Shown in pieces: positions 46,094-58,196 of a stretch of 64,000 bases of DNA. The DNA is from Maratus speciosus (lineage: Eukaryota > Arthropoda > Arachnida > Araneae > Salticidae): positions 200,820,559 through 200,884,558 of the forward strand of contig OZ010788.1 in the NCBI GenBank assembly GCA_963932465.1, read 5' to 3'. Position 1 is the first letter of the stretch. Each line of letters opens with the position of its first letter. Both the position numbers and the translations under genes were made by a program. Below the pieces are notes generated by a model. It saw only the letters and a list, made by a program, of their open reading frames with translations. It made no database searches and had not been told where the DNA came from.

Positions 46094-47901
46094 ATGACCA
46101 GTGAAAGTAGCTGTAACGATTCACCTGATATAATGAGTCAGAAGCTGAAACTCCGAAAAAGAGAAGAGGTGCTAGAAATGTCCATTTGTACAAAGAAGAA
46201 AAACAGAAGTCACAGCGTCTACTTAGTCAATTTTATGAGCACAAGTACTGGGAGGTTAGTGTCAGCTAAATCGAACAGTAATAGTGACTGTGTCAGTAAA
46301 AAAAACTGCACTCAGCAGTGTAGTAGTGAAGAAAAACAGCAATTGCTTGAATTCGTTTACAATGGACGACCGAAAAATGAACATAACATATATATCATGT
46401 GTCTCATTGAATACGCGAAGGTTAATCGCAGCCGTTCAAAACTCGAAAATCCGAAAAAACGTGACAATACGTTCACGTTTTTTGCTGTGAAAGGAAATGA
46501 AAAAGTTCAAGTATGCCGTCAAGCTTTCTCCATTTTATACGCCATAAAAAATAAGGCCATTTTTTGCCTTACCCCTCTTAAATCGGTGGGAAAACTACCT
46601 GAAGATAAACGAAGGCAGCATCGTAATCGAGGTAATGTCTTAACAAACGAAGTAATCACGGCTATTAATGAACATATCCGGTCATTTCCCCTTAAACAAT
46701 CTCATTACAGCAGCAAAAATATACAATATTTAGAAGCGAACCTAAACGTCAAAATAATGCATGAACTTTTTAAAAAAATACCCCCAATACCAATGCGTAA
46801 AATACGACAATTACAGAAAATATTTTAATGATAATCATGGCTACAGATTCGGTCGGCCACAAGTAGACGTTTGCTCGACTTGTGAAGAACTCGATGCAAA
46901 AATAAAAAGTCCATCTCTCAATGAGAATGCGAAGAGAGTGGCGGTTGCGTAAAAAATGATGCATCTTAAGCGTGCTAAAAAGTTTTATAATAAACTGAAA
47001 GAAATTTTGGCCATGTGTCAGGAAAGAGAAGATGTAGGAGCCATTGTATTTGATTACATACAAAATCTGCCCTCCTAAGATCCCAGTCCAAGAGATGTTT
47101 TATTTAAGAAAACTATGGCCGTATGAATTTTGTGTTCACGACTTACAGACGAACTCAGCTGATTTCTACACTTACCATGAGGGTGAAGCTAAAAGAGCCC
47201 AGATGAAGTATGCAGTTTATTGTGGAAAACTATACAGAGCATGGATCCCTCTGTCAAAGAGCTACACGTTTTTAGGGATGCTTGCGGGGACAAAATAGAA
47301 ATAACACCCTTATAAGATTCTTTCTCACTCTTGTTGCAATGAATCGTTTTGAGAAAATATATCAATACTTTCCTGTGCGTGGCTATTCGTTTTTACAGTG
47401 GACTGAAATTTCGGGACCGCTAAAAGACTCATTAGGAGAAAGGACAGAATTTACGTTTCAAATAAATATAATAATCTTATTTTGGTAGCAAAAAATCAGG
47501 GGATTTTCAGTTAAAACCATCACTCTTAACGACATACTTGATTTTAAAAACTCATTGCAGCGATGTTTCAAGAAAAGCTGTAAGTCATTAGACAAGGCAA
47601 CAACATTCAAGATTTTGCAATATAGAAGTTTTGAGTATAGTTCAAGTCATAAAGGTTACTTGACATGTTCCGAATTTATTGATGGTTTCATTAAAGTTAC
47701 ATTTTTGCTCCAAAAACCTTCTACAAAACCAAAAATACCAGAAACTCCGGCATATGTTACTAAAATACCCATAAATGAGAAAAAAAAATGAACGACATAC
47801 AAAAAATAATCCAATATATTCCTGACGAATTCAAAGATTTTTACGATATTATTCTGACCTGGCCAATTACAAGATCCGAAAGTGGAGATATAAATGAATA
47901 G
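46094..47901 (+). pseudogene. DDE-like transposase, about 600 codons, multiply disrupted
   Basis: ATG at 46094 opens a frame of about 244 codons with a lysine-rich N-terminus. Around codons 193-225 is INEHIRSFPLKQSHYSSKNI then QYLEANLNV. The next stretch, in another frame, has FGRPQVDVCSTCEELD (near 46850). Later pieces include KIPVQEMFYLRKLWPYEFCV (47070), YTYHEGEAKRA, PDEVCSLLWKTI, the split D-A-C-G-G-Q-N-R-N (about 47278-47300) and YQYFPVRGYSFL (47370). A C-terminal IPDEFKDFYDIILTWP follows, with TAG at 47899-47901. This order matches uncharacterised transposase-like proteins common in arthropods. I do not name the superfamily. Lesions include frameshifts near 46790, 47070, 47205, 47280 and 47510 and in-frame stops near 46950 and 47403, so it is inactive. 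Confidence 0.85.
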
Positions 47902-48211
47902 TCCTTACGTTTTTTCTAATAAATAAATAGTTTTTGACATTATATTGTTTATTATTTCAAATTATTTTGTATATAGTATACCATAAATTGGAAGAAGGGA
48001 ATAACTCCAACATATTTACATATACATATATAAATGAATATTATATATTTCAGCCAACTCTATTAGTAAATAAATCAGAATTTATATTTTCTTCATTATC
48101 ATTTCTATCACAAGAGCCTATCTGTTGAAAGTAAAAAGTTATAAAGTTTTTTTTATTATCTCCATTCTTATTTTTTGGATTAATTCCCTTCTTCCAATAG
48201 GTGGTTCAATT

Positions 48212-49539
48212 ATTAACTGTATTATTTAAAAAAAATCGCATCTAAAAGAATAATAAGACTTTATAAAAAAAAACTATACAACGTAGGGTTGGGTATAGCT
48301 GTATATACTAGAAAAGTATGAATGGGTATACCATAAAAGTTAAAAGAGATATGAAGCCTAAATAATATCAAATATTGCTATTCTGTGTAACTCTTTTTTT
48401 TTTTTTCAATTTTATTCTAATCTGTTTATGATGAACTTAATTCGGTGCTAACAATAAAAGTAGTGCATATTTAAACTTCATTTGGCATTTCATAAAACTA
48501 AATTCAGCGCAGTAATAATATTTTCTTTTTAGAGTATAGATAAAACAAAACCCTTGTTCAATGTTTAAACTTGGCATTGCGCTAAGTGCGCTTCGAAAGG
48601 AGATCACAAAATTGCAACACCACCTTGGTCTGTGCCACGTTTTTTCAGATAGGTTTATAATTAACTTTTTAAAAGACGGGAGGCATATTGAGAGAGCCAC
48701 TCAATGCAAACTAGTCGCGAATCCCATAGCATTTATGTGATTAATCCTAATTAAATTAGCCTGTTTTTAACAATTTCACGTTTGTTCCTTTTATACTCCT
48801 ATTGAGCATTGCATTACACAAATATATCATTAAAAGTTGTTATCTAGGCTTTAAAAGCCGATAGTACATAGAGTACGCCGCCCCTGTCATTATATATGTC
48901 CAAACCGTCCGTGTCTTTAAGGGTTAATATCTCGACTAATTACAGACGATTTTTTCCGAAAATCATTATCAACAATGCTTTTATATTTCTGCTACCTACG
49001 ATAGGTACCTCCAGCGCTCCTCAACACCTTTGCTGGATGCCCGCAAATCGAAATTTATGTGTAACGGAAAAATGCGCTTTTCTTAAAAACTATGTGACCT
49101 AGGGTAATCTCTATAGTTTTCCTGCAAGGTTTAAATTAACGTCTACTACCTCTAATTTTTTCATAATTTTAGTTTCAATAGATTCGGAAATAGATGGAAG
49201 GGGGATACATTTTTGCACTTCATTTTCGACGATATCTCTGAAAATATAATACCTAAAATTAAAAGAAATAATTTTTTGAGTTCAGTTTTATAAACCTTTT
49301 ACATGATACCCCACACGATATACAGAGAAAAAATATTTTTTTTTTCAAGTAACTTAATTAGCCCCTCTACATTTTTCCTAAATATATTTGTGAATGTTTA
49401 ATAATTTGTAAATATGTGGGTCAATAGTCTTTCTTACTTCTCCCAATTTGAAGTTTTCACGTTCCATAGTTTACGAGTAAAATGGCTGTGACAGACAGAC
49501 ACAGGAGTGATCTTATAATGGTTCTTTTTTTATTTTTTA
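48212..49539. other. Unrecognised sequence
   Basis: No gene. TTTAAGGGTTAATATC at 48917 could be an orphan TTAA-MITE end. Confidence 0.4.
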
Positions 49540-49660
49540 AGTACGGAACAATAGAAAAAAAGAAACATTCTTCAAGAAGAGCATACAGAAAACAGAAGGT
49601 AAAAATTTTTATTTTCTGAGGAGAAATTTGAAAAATACATTCCGTGTCAACCGCATTTTT
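49540..49660 (-). repeat. Repeat family F, right copy
   Basis: Minus-strand counterpart of 45157-45290, with AGAAACATTCTTCAAGAAGA, GCATACAGAAAACAGAAGG and GAGGAGAAATTTGAAAAA. Confidence 0.85.
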
Positions 49661-49675
49661 TGACACTGTAGGCAA

Positions 49676-49680
<5 letters not shown>

Positions 49681-49719
<39 letters not shown>
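49681..49719. repeat. A39 homopolymer
   Basis: Thirty-nine consecutive A. The preceding sequence gives no recognisable retroelement body on the plus strand, so a poly(A) tail is not claimed. Confidence 0.9.
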
Positions 49720-49724
<5 letters not shown>

Positions 49725-50230
49725 ATCTTGATTCTTTTTAATTTAAAGCTTATTTAATTGCCTTCGATATGAATTAAGCCTTTTACTAAAATTATTTAAA
49801 AAAGTTATTAACAAATAAGAACGAATTTTTTTACAAAAAAAATGTTTTCTTTTTTTAAAAAAAATCAGCCATTACATAGCTTTTTTTTTAAATAAATTTA
49901 TGGGTTCCTTTAATTTTACTAGAAGCTATACTCGCAAAATTTACGAAAAAATTTATTTTTGTGTTTCAGATAATTCTACAAGGCCATGTCATACCCACCT
50001 ATCATGCCAATTCTATCATGCTCACCATCCAGACGAAATTTTCCAAAGCAGTTGAACATATTTGTTTATAAATTAGAGTAGAAGCGACGAAATCTAACAA
50101 AAAAATTCTTGTGTATACCTTAAGATTTGTACAATAAACTGTTAAAATTTCAAAAAAAAATCCATCATGTAGTTTTCTTACAAAAAAATCATAAAAAAGG
50201 GCTTTTTTTTTTAGTCTCATAATGTAGAAA

Positions 50231-50420
50231 CAGTGTTGCCAGATTGGGGACTTTTTTGTCCTCAGATTGTTGATTGTCACCGCTTCTTTGAAACAGAAAT
50301 ATTCGGCCTATTTAGAAATAGATTAAAAATTCTGAAAAAAAAGACGAATTATACTATTTTAAAAAAGTGGTGACAGTCAATTAATCTGAATTAAAAAAAG
50401 TCCCCAATCTGGCAACACTG
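50231..50420. mobile_element. 190-bp MITE, CAGTGTTGCCAGATT termini
   Basis: CAGTGTTGCCAGATTGGGGA then CTTTTTT at the left is the inverse of TCCCCAATCTGGCAACACTG at the right. The inverted match continues through CAGATT...TTGA..GTCACC, so most of the element folds. The 8-bp flanks TGTAGAAA and TGTGGAAG agree at 6 of 8 positions, suggesting a decayed hAT TSD. Confidence 0.85.
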
Positions 50421-50492
50421 TGTGGAAGGTTCCCTTAAACTCTGATTCTAGATATTTCTATATACTTACTTCTGTTTAATGCTAACATGTAA

Positions 50493-50701
50493 CAGGGTGG
50501 TGAGTGGTCAGGGAAAAACACAGTCAAAAAAAGTGTTAAATACCAGTATTTTGTTTAAGAGAAATTTGTCTTCTTTATTCTTTTTATATTATTGGAAGTA
50601 TTTTCTATAAGAAACTACTGGTAGTTTCCTCTTTTTTTTTTTTTTTCTTTTCTTTTTTTTTTTTTTTTGACTGGGCTTTTCCCTGACCACTCGCCACCCT
50701 G
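50493..50701. mobile_element. 209-bp MITE, family G copy 1
   Basis: CAGGGTGGTGAGTGGTCAGG then GAAAAACACAGTCAAAA is inverted at TTTTGACTGGGCTTTTCCCT then GACCACTCGCCACCCTG. The interior has CCAGTATTTTG/ACTACTGGTAG and long T runs. The same ends occur at 55988-56166. No clear TSD. Confidence 0.9.
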
Positions 50702-50849
50702 AATATCTGAAAAGACCGTGAAAGTATACAGTCGGTACTTTTATAGCTCAGAGAGTTAAAAGTTGACCCCGAGAGACTCTCGGTATTAGTTCGCTTCACC
50801 GAAACCGTCAACCCGAATGACTTAGACCTCAAAGTGTTAAAGTACACTG

Positions 50850-51080
50850 CAGACAATTTTCCCCATAAACCATAACGTGATGGAATTCTTTTAGTACTCC
50901 TATAAACGAACTATAAATGCTACTCACTTCAATTTTAATACCGAACATACCATAGTAATTCTCTTTAACATATATCAATTGCATGACAATCCGAGTATAT
51001 TTACACGAGTTGGAACAAGGTCAGACAGATGGTAGACAGACAAACCGAATTCATAATAACTTTTTAACTATGATAGAAAG
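50850..51080 (+). repeat. Dispersed repeat family B, copy 3
   Basis: CCATAACGTGATGGAATTCT, ACCGAACATACCATAGTAAT, CATATATCAATTGCATGACA and CAGACAGATGGTAGACAGAC correspond to copies 1 and 2. Confidence 0.6.
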
Positions 51081-52120
51081 TGCCAAAAAGTAATCTTCAA
51101 TTCTGAATTAATTTAAAATGTTTCAAATATTTTCTTTAAAAATCTTATTTTAACTTATTTATTATTAAACTGATTATTGGCATTTCTTTTTGTATAAATA
51201 TTATTTTCAAATTCTTTATATTTAAGTAATATACGTTTCATTATTCTATAAATCAATTATTTTGCAGGACATTAAAAATAATACATGATATACTTCTAAC
51301 AATTCCTATTCCACGAGTAGCAGGATTTTACAGATGATCCTACTGGTTGATGTATTTTTAATTAATATGATATATATATATATTCTAATATTTTTTGTTC
51401 TTCTTCTTTAAAGCAAAATTAATGATATTCTGAATGTGATTCATTGTCTTTCAAGTTTATCTTAGCTTGGGCATATAACATTTATTCATCATGTTGTGAT
51501 CGGTTGTCTCTAGCTAAATGATTTCGCCCTAACCATTAAATCACGGACATACATGCGAGATAGTAATATTTGGATGATCAATCAAGTGCTCGCAGTTCTT
51601 TATCAGGTCCTACACACAATTAACATGAAAGGTGCATTAATATGCTATCGGATCTAGACGACATTCCAATACCAAAAGACCAGTGACAAAAAACAAAATT
51701 TTAAGGTTCTTTGTTTTCATTCTTTTGTCTTCTGTATTTGCAAGCAGTTTCAAATGACCAGCTGAAATCTATCTTGAATGTCTACAACTTTGTTTTGTTA
51801 GGTAATAGCGACTTTTGTTCTTTTTGGAAATACCTCCTGATTCCGGAACAACTCTTAATTCTAATCTTCAACTAACGAACTGAGTTTACAAAGAAAGACA
51901 TTTTAGGTTTTCAATTGTTGTAGCGAATTCGCCCGTAAGGGAAGGAGGACGCGAAGGAGGTTTATTGAAGTTTCAGATTTAATTAAATAAATTTTTCTTT
52001 TCTGTGTTGATTTAAAAAATAATAATTCATTCATTTCAAATTATTTAAAATAAATCAAACAGCAAGAGAAAAAGGGAATAGAACGAAACAGTCCATAAAA
52101 AACAATTTTTACTTCAGTTT

Positions 52121-52122
<2 letters not shown>
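51081..52122. other. Unrecognised AT-rich sequence
   Basis: No gene or element ends recognised. Confidence 0.4.

Positions 52123-52158
<36 letters not shown>
52123..52158. repeat. (TA)n microsatellite abutting a Helitron end
   Basis: TA dinucleotides run directly to the 3' terminus of the next Helitron copy. It may be a preferred landing site or a post-insertion expansion. Confidence 0.9.
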
Positions 52159-52160
<2 letters not shown>

Positions 52161-52945
52161 AGGGGGCTCTGCCCCCTGCAAGCTACGCCAACCCCCGTTC
52201 AGACACTGTAGAATCTAAAAGCACGCTAATCTGATCGGTTTTAAAAAGATTAGAGAAGATTGAATTATACTGAAAAAACCTATAGCGATCTCCCTGTAAA
52301 CGGGTTTCCATTCAATTCCCTTTGATTGCAAAAATTTAAGGTAGAATCAGTTGCTGTTAAGACATCCAATGGTTCTTTTCGTGTTTGGTTAAAGAAGATC
52401 AGTTAAACACTTGAAAAGAAGCTAAAATAAAATGAATTAAGTAAACAGAATCTTTGTCTCTCGGTATTTTTTAACAGCGTTATAAAACGATTGACATAAT
52501 ACAATTACTAAAATTTGCTGCTTTAACCCCTTCAAGGGCGCTGGTTCATTTTTGGACCACTTAATTTTAATTCTTAAATGCCACATTAGCATCAGAATAT
52601 TGGATGAAAATTTCCCTTTTATTAAGTAAGTGAACAAAGGCATTTTTGTATTTCGAAATTTGTTTGTAAATTCTGGTGCTATTCACTGATTTCAAGATTT
52701 TACGAATATAAGTGTCTTGTTCGTGAAAGGGTTAAATGCATATTAATGTATTTATTATTTTAAAGTTTCCTTTCCCTTTTAATATTCACGTGTAAATACA
52801 ATTTTCAGGACATAATTATCAATATTTTCTTGCCTTTAACACGTACTCATTTAATAATAATTTTAAAGGTTTTTTTTCTGTTTTTAATAGTCACGTGAAA
52901 ATAAATTTTTAATCGTTAAAAAATATCTGTTATGATTAAAATTTG
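52159..52945 (-). mobile_element. Non-autonomous Helitron family A, 5'-truncated, with nested MITE
   Basis: The 3' end appears as CAAGGGGGCTCTGCCCCCT (CTAG decayed to CAAG) with the GGGGGC/GCCCCC hairpin, then AAGCTACGCCAACCCCCGTT as in the other copies. Homology continues through AATATTCACGTGTAAATAC and TAGTCACGTGAAAATAAATT to about 52945, then stops before the 5' terminus. A 213-bp TTAA MITE interrupts it at 52523-52735. Confidence 0.85.
52523..52735. mobile_element. 213-bp TTAA-type MITE inside the Helitron
   Basis: TTAACCCCTTCAAGGGCGC at the left and CGTGAAAGGGTTAA at the right give inverted CCC(C/T)TTCA ends bounded by TTAA. This fits a piggyBac-type TSD. The Helitron sequence resumes after the right TTAA (TTAAATGCATATTAATG, compare CTAACGCATGTTAATA at 14605). 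Confidence 0.8.
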
Positions 52946-53305
52946 AGTTGCCATCATTAGAAAAAATATATTTAAAATTAGAAAAAAAAATTAATATTTC
53001 GAAAACTAATTCTAATTTTAAAATTCTAATACCAGTTTTGAGATCTGTGGATCAATAGGGATTTTTGATGTTAATTTCATCGCAAAGTATTCCATATTTT
53101 AGGAGAAATCGCCGTGAAACGTAATCAGTTGTTTAATCAGTCGTTTCATAGAATCGTTACATAAATTCGTTTCAATTCGATTCATTAGGATTTTATATAT
53201 ATAGGGTAGATATATATATATATATAAGTTCATACGCTAAAAAATAATCTGAAACGGGCACTTCAAAGGGGTCAGAGCTTTCCCTCTTTCATTTCTTCAT
53301 TAAAA

Positions 53306-53341
53306 AAAAAAAAAAAAAGAAAAAAAAAAAGAAAAAAAAAA
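53306..53341. repeat. A-rich tracts
   Basis: A runs interrupted by single G. A similar tract is at 53959-54003. Confidence 0.8.
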
Positions 53342-53964
53342 CAGGGCACTCTTAATTTTAGATTTTCAATGTCTTATTTGTTGCATTTCTGTATTGTTTT
53401 ATATATAAAATCATATAACATTTATATATAAATCTTGTATAAATCATATATCATTTTATATATAAAATTATGTTATGTATGTTTAAAAATTGTCTTGCAC
53501 AGAGGTTTCTGACAGAAAAATTTTATTCAACGCATTTCAATCTGACAACCAAAATGAAAGAAAATGAATCTATATTTTAATGTAATAATGAAAAGATACT
53601 TTCTAATAACAAATTTATCTTTCATTCGGGAAAAAATGAACATGTGTACTTATACTTCTTTATATTAAAATATTCAGTTAAAAAAAAAAAATGTAGATTT
53701 TCTATTGAAAAGAAAAAGGGGGATACCAAACACGAACCGGAAAGGTCGGTACCCATCCGAATGTGAAGAGAAACATTAGCGCTAAGTTAACCCGGACCGA
53801 ACCGCCGCCGTGTCGGTGGAGTTGGGTCGGTTAAAATCAGATTATCGGATCCGATGCAGGACTCCACATTGATTTTAAATCGCATTGTTGTCAATAGTGT
53901 TCATTTTGACGCTCAATAGACGATGATATGTTAAAATTTTTGATGGGTCCCTGTAACAAAAAAA

Positions 53965-53996
<32 letters not shown>

Positions 53997-55230
53997 AAAA
54001 AAAGAAACCTAACACTATCTGATAACTGTTTTGAATCTGTAAAGTAATAATGTGTAACTTAACAGTATATTCAAAATTCGTGACGATTGGTCCATTTTTA
54101 CGAAAATTAGAGTCTTTAAATTAAAAAAAAAAAGACAAGGAAATAGACAGACAAATATATCTTTTTTAGATCCGAATGAAAATGAAACGAGAACGCCAGA
54201 TTTCTATTTTATGATTTGATACATAATTTTATAAACGTTCATATTAATGTGACAAATGAAATGCGATGGCAATTCCATTTAAGTAAAACTAATATTGAGG
54301 CCTCTTCTTCAAAATCAATCTGTTTTAAAGTATTTTGTGTTCATAAAGTAAATATAAGATTTAAAAACCAAATATGTTAAATTCCATTTCAAATTCTAAA
54401 ATACTACTGTCTTCAATTGCTCTTTCATATCAATATTTTATTACTATTGCATATTAATTGTGTTTTTTGTTGTAAACCTTAATCTTATTTCATACAAAAT
54501 AAGTACACGAATCATTTTTATTGTTATGCTCACAAATGTCATTAAAACACATAGTTAAAGTTCAAAAATAAAATTTGAAATATGATCTATAATGTAGTGC
54601 TTTGTTTCTGAACTGCAAGTATATGTTTACGTAATATAGCGTGACATGTGACAAGGGGAGATGAGGGGGTATGGTGAAGTGTGACATTTTGTGACAAAGA
54701 GGAGGAGAGGGATAAAAAATATTTTTAAAAAGTGTGATATAATTTATGGATCGCCCCTAATTACCACTCTATAATAACAAGAGAGAAAGAAAGAACAGTA
54801 AGAAAAACGAAACATAAAGAGAAACACGTTATCAAGAGCTTCCACAATATAAGAAAGGGACAAATGATTTCTGTTTGAAATGGACTGCCATTTAAGGAGA
54901 CATTTCTATTTCAATTTGTCCGGTCGCATGCAAGAAACCACACCATAAAAGAAATTAAAATTAGATAATACCTCATTGCCACTTAAGAGAAAAATCAAAA
55001 TGCAAATGCATCTGCAAATTAAATATAAGTATCAGTGTCGAATTCTGCTACTCATTGTGGGAGTGTTTTTTTTAAACCAATTTTTCTAGATAATTTTGAA
55101 ATCCATATTTATTTTTAAAAACTTCCTAGAAAACTTACAAGAAAAAATGACTAGAAATTACTGGTGAGTAAGAGCATGTTAAGTTCGAATAGCAGATTTC
55201 ACCCTTGACATATATGCACACACGCGCAAG

Positions 55231-55271
55231 CATATATAAGAAGAGCTCAGATGATAAAGGTGGTTTATGAT

Positions 55272-55303
<32 letters not shown>

Positions 55304-55516
55304 GAGTAAATCATAGGATGGAAGATAATCAAATATCCTTACGCCCTCTGTTGAATTATTGTTTGAAAAATCCTAATACACACAGAGATTTTAATTGATA
55401 AGGGAGGCATTCGACAATAAACGCAAATAAAGATTTGGAACTTTACAGCTCATTTTCTCAAAATGATGATTTTGTCACTCACCACCTTTATCATCTGATC
55501 TCTTCATATATATATA
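55231..55516. mobile_element. Foldback/MITE with about 35-bp inverted ends
   Basis: CATATATAAGAAGAGCTCAG then ATGATAAAGGTGGT is mirrored by ACCACCTTTATCATCTGATC then TCTTCATATATA. The interior contains an A26 run. No transposase. TA-rich flanks prevent TSD assignment. Confidence 0.75.
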
Positions 55517-55987
55517 TATCAAATATAATTAATGAAAAATTATTGCGCTAAAAGCAGCTCATATTAAATGCAACAAAATATATTTCATCGAAAAAAAAAA
55601 AAAAAAAACCACTATAATTTTGGAAAGAAGGTGTATACCAACAGTATTTATAACATTTAACTATAAAAATCGCAAAATTGTCAAATTTAAACTACACAGG
55701 CAAAAGACTGTCTGTTCTTCATTAGTGGGTGGACAGACAGACCTAACTCCACCCCCACTGTTAAAAACCTGCAGGTTTCTAAACACACGTCTATCCTGCA
55801 CTCAAAACAAAAAAAAACTATTGTCATTTTAGATATAAAATTTAAAATTGAAATGGTAAATAAACCAAACTTAAACAAAAATGTAGTATAATCAAAGCAT
55901 AATTATATTACAAAAACGAAATATCTTTAAAAAAAAAAAGTCTTTTAAAAAGTTAATTTAAAAATTGCAACTTAAATACTATTAAAA

Positions 55988-56166
55988 CAGGGAATCTACA
56001 GATCAGGGAAAATCAGAGTCAAATAAAACAGAGAATACCAGTATTTACTTATAAAAAAAATCCCTTATTTATTCGCGTGATTAAACAAGATGAATTAATC
56101 TATAAGAAAATACTGGGGTTTCACCCTTTTTTTGACTGTGTTTTTCCCTGATCTGTAGACAACCTG
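55988..56166. mobile_element. 179-bp MITE, family G copy 2
   Basis: CAGGGAATCTACAGATCAGG then GAAAATCAGAGTCAAA at the left faces TTTGACTGTGTTTTTCCCTG then ATCTGTAGACAACCTG at the right. The inner AGGGAAAAACACAGTCAAA block is shared with 50493-50701. TAAAA on both sides may be a short TSD. Confidence 0.85.
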
Positions 56167-56801
56167 TAAAAGGTAACCAAATTTAAATTATATTAATGTG
56201 TATGAATGCAGAACGACGAGTGCCCACCAAAACCTACAAGAAAAAAACACAAAAACATGAAACAGAAATGCATACGCAGTGTCCTTCACCTGGCAATAAT
56301 AAAAAGCAATTAATTCTTCTTCTGTATCAATATTGAAAAATTTCAAATCCTGGTCCGCAGAAGAAACTTTCTTTTTTTAAAAATCTCCAACGTCTATTGC
56401 GTTTCTGGCGTTTCTAAACATAAAAGAACGCTTTTCGGAATAAACTCGAAGAAAGGTTACATAATATTTTCGTTCGTGGTTACATTAAATTTCCGTATAT
56501 TAAAAAAACATTTTTCTTTTTCTTACGTGTATTGCATATAATAGCTTTACAGCTACTTCCATTTACTCGTGTTTAAAAATTCTTAAAATTCTTATCTTAT
56601 TATTGTTTTAATTGAGTGTAAAATGAACTTCAAAGAAATATACTTTTTACTAAACTTTAACACTAAAATTTAATTTTTTAAATGCCGAAAATGCATAAAA
56701 ATACGTGCTTTCGTGCACTCTGCAGAAAAAAAAAAAGAAAAAAAAAAAGAAATGTTTCTTAATCTACGGAAATTTACAATAATCACGAACGAAAATATAC
56801 A

Positions 56802-56985
56802 ACTAGAAAACAGAAATTCTGCTTTTTCAGAATTTAGTTTTACCTCCGATGAAAAAAAAATATATAGATAATACAAAACACATTTCAATTTAAGACTTAA
56901 AACACACGCTTTTTTTTTTTTTTATATAAAATGACTTCAATCGCATCCTCTAAAGAATTCCTCAATTAAGACCCATCTTGTAATT
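56802..56985 (+). repeat. Dispersed repeat family D, copy 2
   Basis: Parallel to 20999-21200, through GCTTTTTCAGAATTTAGT and GACTTAAAACACACGC. Confidence 0.75.
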
Positions 56986-58049
56986 TTCTCCTCTTTTCTC
57001 CTCTTGTAATTTTTAACAGCACTTTCTGCACAATCTTTTTATTTGGCACAACACATTCATAACACAATCGAAAACGATTTTAGTTAGAAGTGTTAATTAT
57101 TATGTTCAGTTAGTGTTTCAAAAGTGTTTCACGAATTTGCAGTGTACGGGCAGCTAATAAAATTCTGTTTTTTATAAATTCTTCTTTAAATTTCGAAAAT
57201 AAATTATTTTCGGAGGTTTTTATAGATAAAGGAACATGTTTCGGAATCTTGGGTGAGTCAGAACAGGTTATTGCATACTTTCGTTCGTGATTATAGTACA
57301 TTTTCGTAGATAAAGGAACATTTTGTTGTTGTTGTTATATTTTTTTACAACGGCGAACAAATGGCATAAGCGTATCCGAAATAACACGTACGACAGTTTC
57401 TCTGGCACGTGAAGCATTTAAAATTGCTAAATCATTATGTAGATAAAATTCTTTATATTTGTAAAAAAAAATATAAAATTTTGTCTAACAAGAACAGATT
57501 AACACAAATCATACAATTATTTTTGCTTAAATTAATGTATTAGAAAAATACTCTTTTGGTGTCATGCTACGCAGTGTTTTCAAGAATTGCCTACTTTGCC
57601 TTTCTGTATGAATTCAGAAGGCGTTTGCTTTCTAAATGAATTTTAAGACAGCAACTACAATGAAATATCAAGTAGACTCAATTTTGCTACTTATATTACT
57701 AAAATAGCAAAGTATGAAACAGGAGTAAAGCATTTCATATCAAACGTACAACAGCAAACAAAACTCATTAATAAATTAATAATACATTTTTCAACGCAAC
57801 TTGGATTATTATGAGTTAGATGTCTCATTAATGTAAAGTCAAAAATTGTTAAAATTTAAATTCTTATATATATTTTCCTTATTACACTACATTCTGATTT
57901 AAATGAATATTTGCTAATCAGCATTTCATTAAAACAATAATTAAAGTACGTTCGGGGCGCTTTAAAAAAAAACGTACACTATTGAATAAATATACTTATT
58001 TTTAGTTCTAAATGAAAAACTTAAAACTCAGAACGAACTCAGAGTGGAA
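56986..58049. other. Unrecognised AT-rich sequence
   Basis: Nothing supportable seen. Confidence 0.4.
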
Positions 58050-58196
58050 TTACATATTCACCTTGCGTTAAAATAACTAAAATTAAAAATCTGTTTGCTA
58101 AAAAGGTGCATACAAATTTATTAAAATATTCCGTTACAAAATGAATTTGTCTTTAAAAACTTAAAAACCATTGATGTTAAAATCGTATGAAACAGA

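Larger units (their letters stand above)
45456..48207 (+). mobile_element. 2.75-kb TIR DNA transposon with D..GGQN-type transposase
   Basis: The terminal GAACCACCAATTGGAAGAAG then GGAAT is inverted at the right end (ATTCCCTTCTTCCAATAGGT then GGTTC), giving a TIR of about 25 bp with one or two mismatches. AATT directly flanks both ends (45452-45455 and 48208-48211). This may be a 4-bp TSD or part of the TIR; the sequence alone cannot decide. The motif TTGGAAGAAGGGAAT is iterated: plus at 45466, 45614 (variant) and 47988; minus at 45642 and 48183. A broken transposase gene occupies 46094-47901. A 90-bp-arm hairpin precedes it. Confidence 0.9.

Noticed and set aside
49681..49719. A39 run as a retroposon poly(A) tail
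   Set aside because: No SINE, LINE or processed gene precedes it and no flanking duplication is seen. Many similar homopolymers occur in the window.
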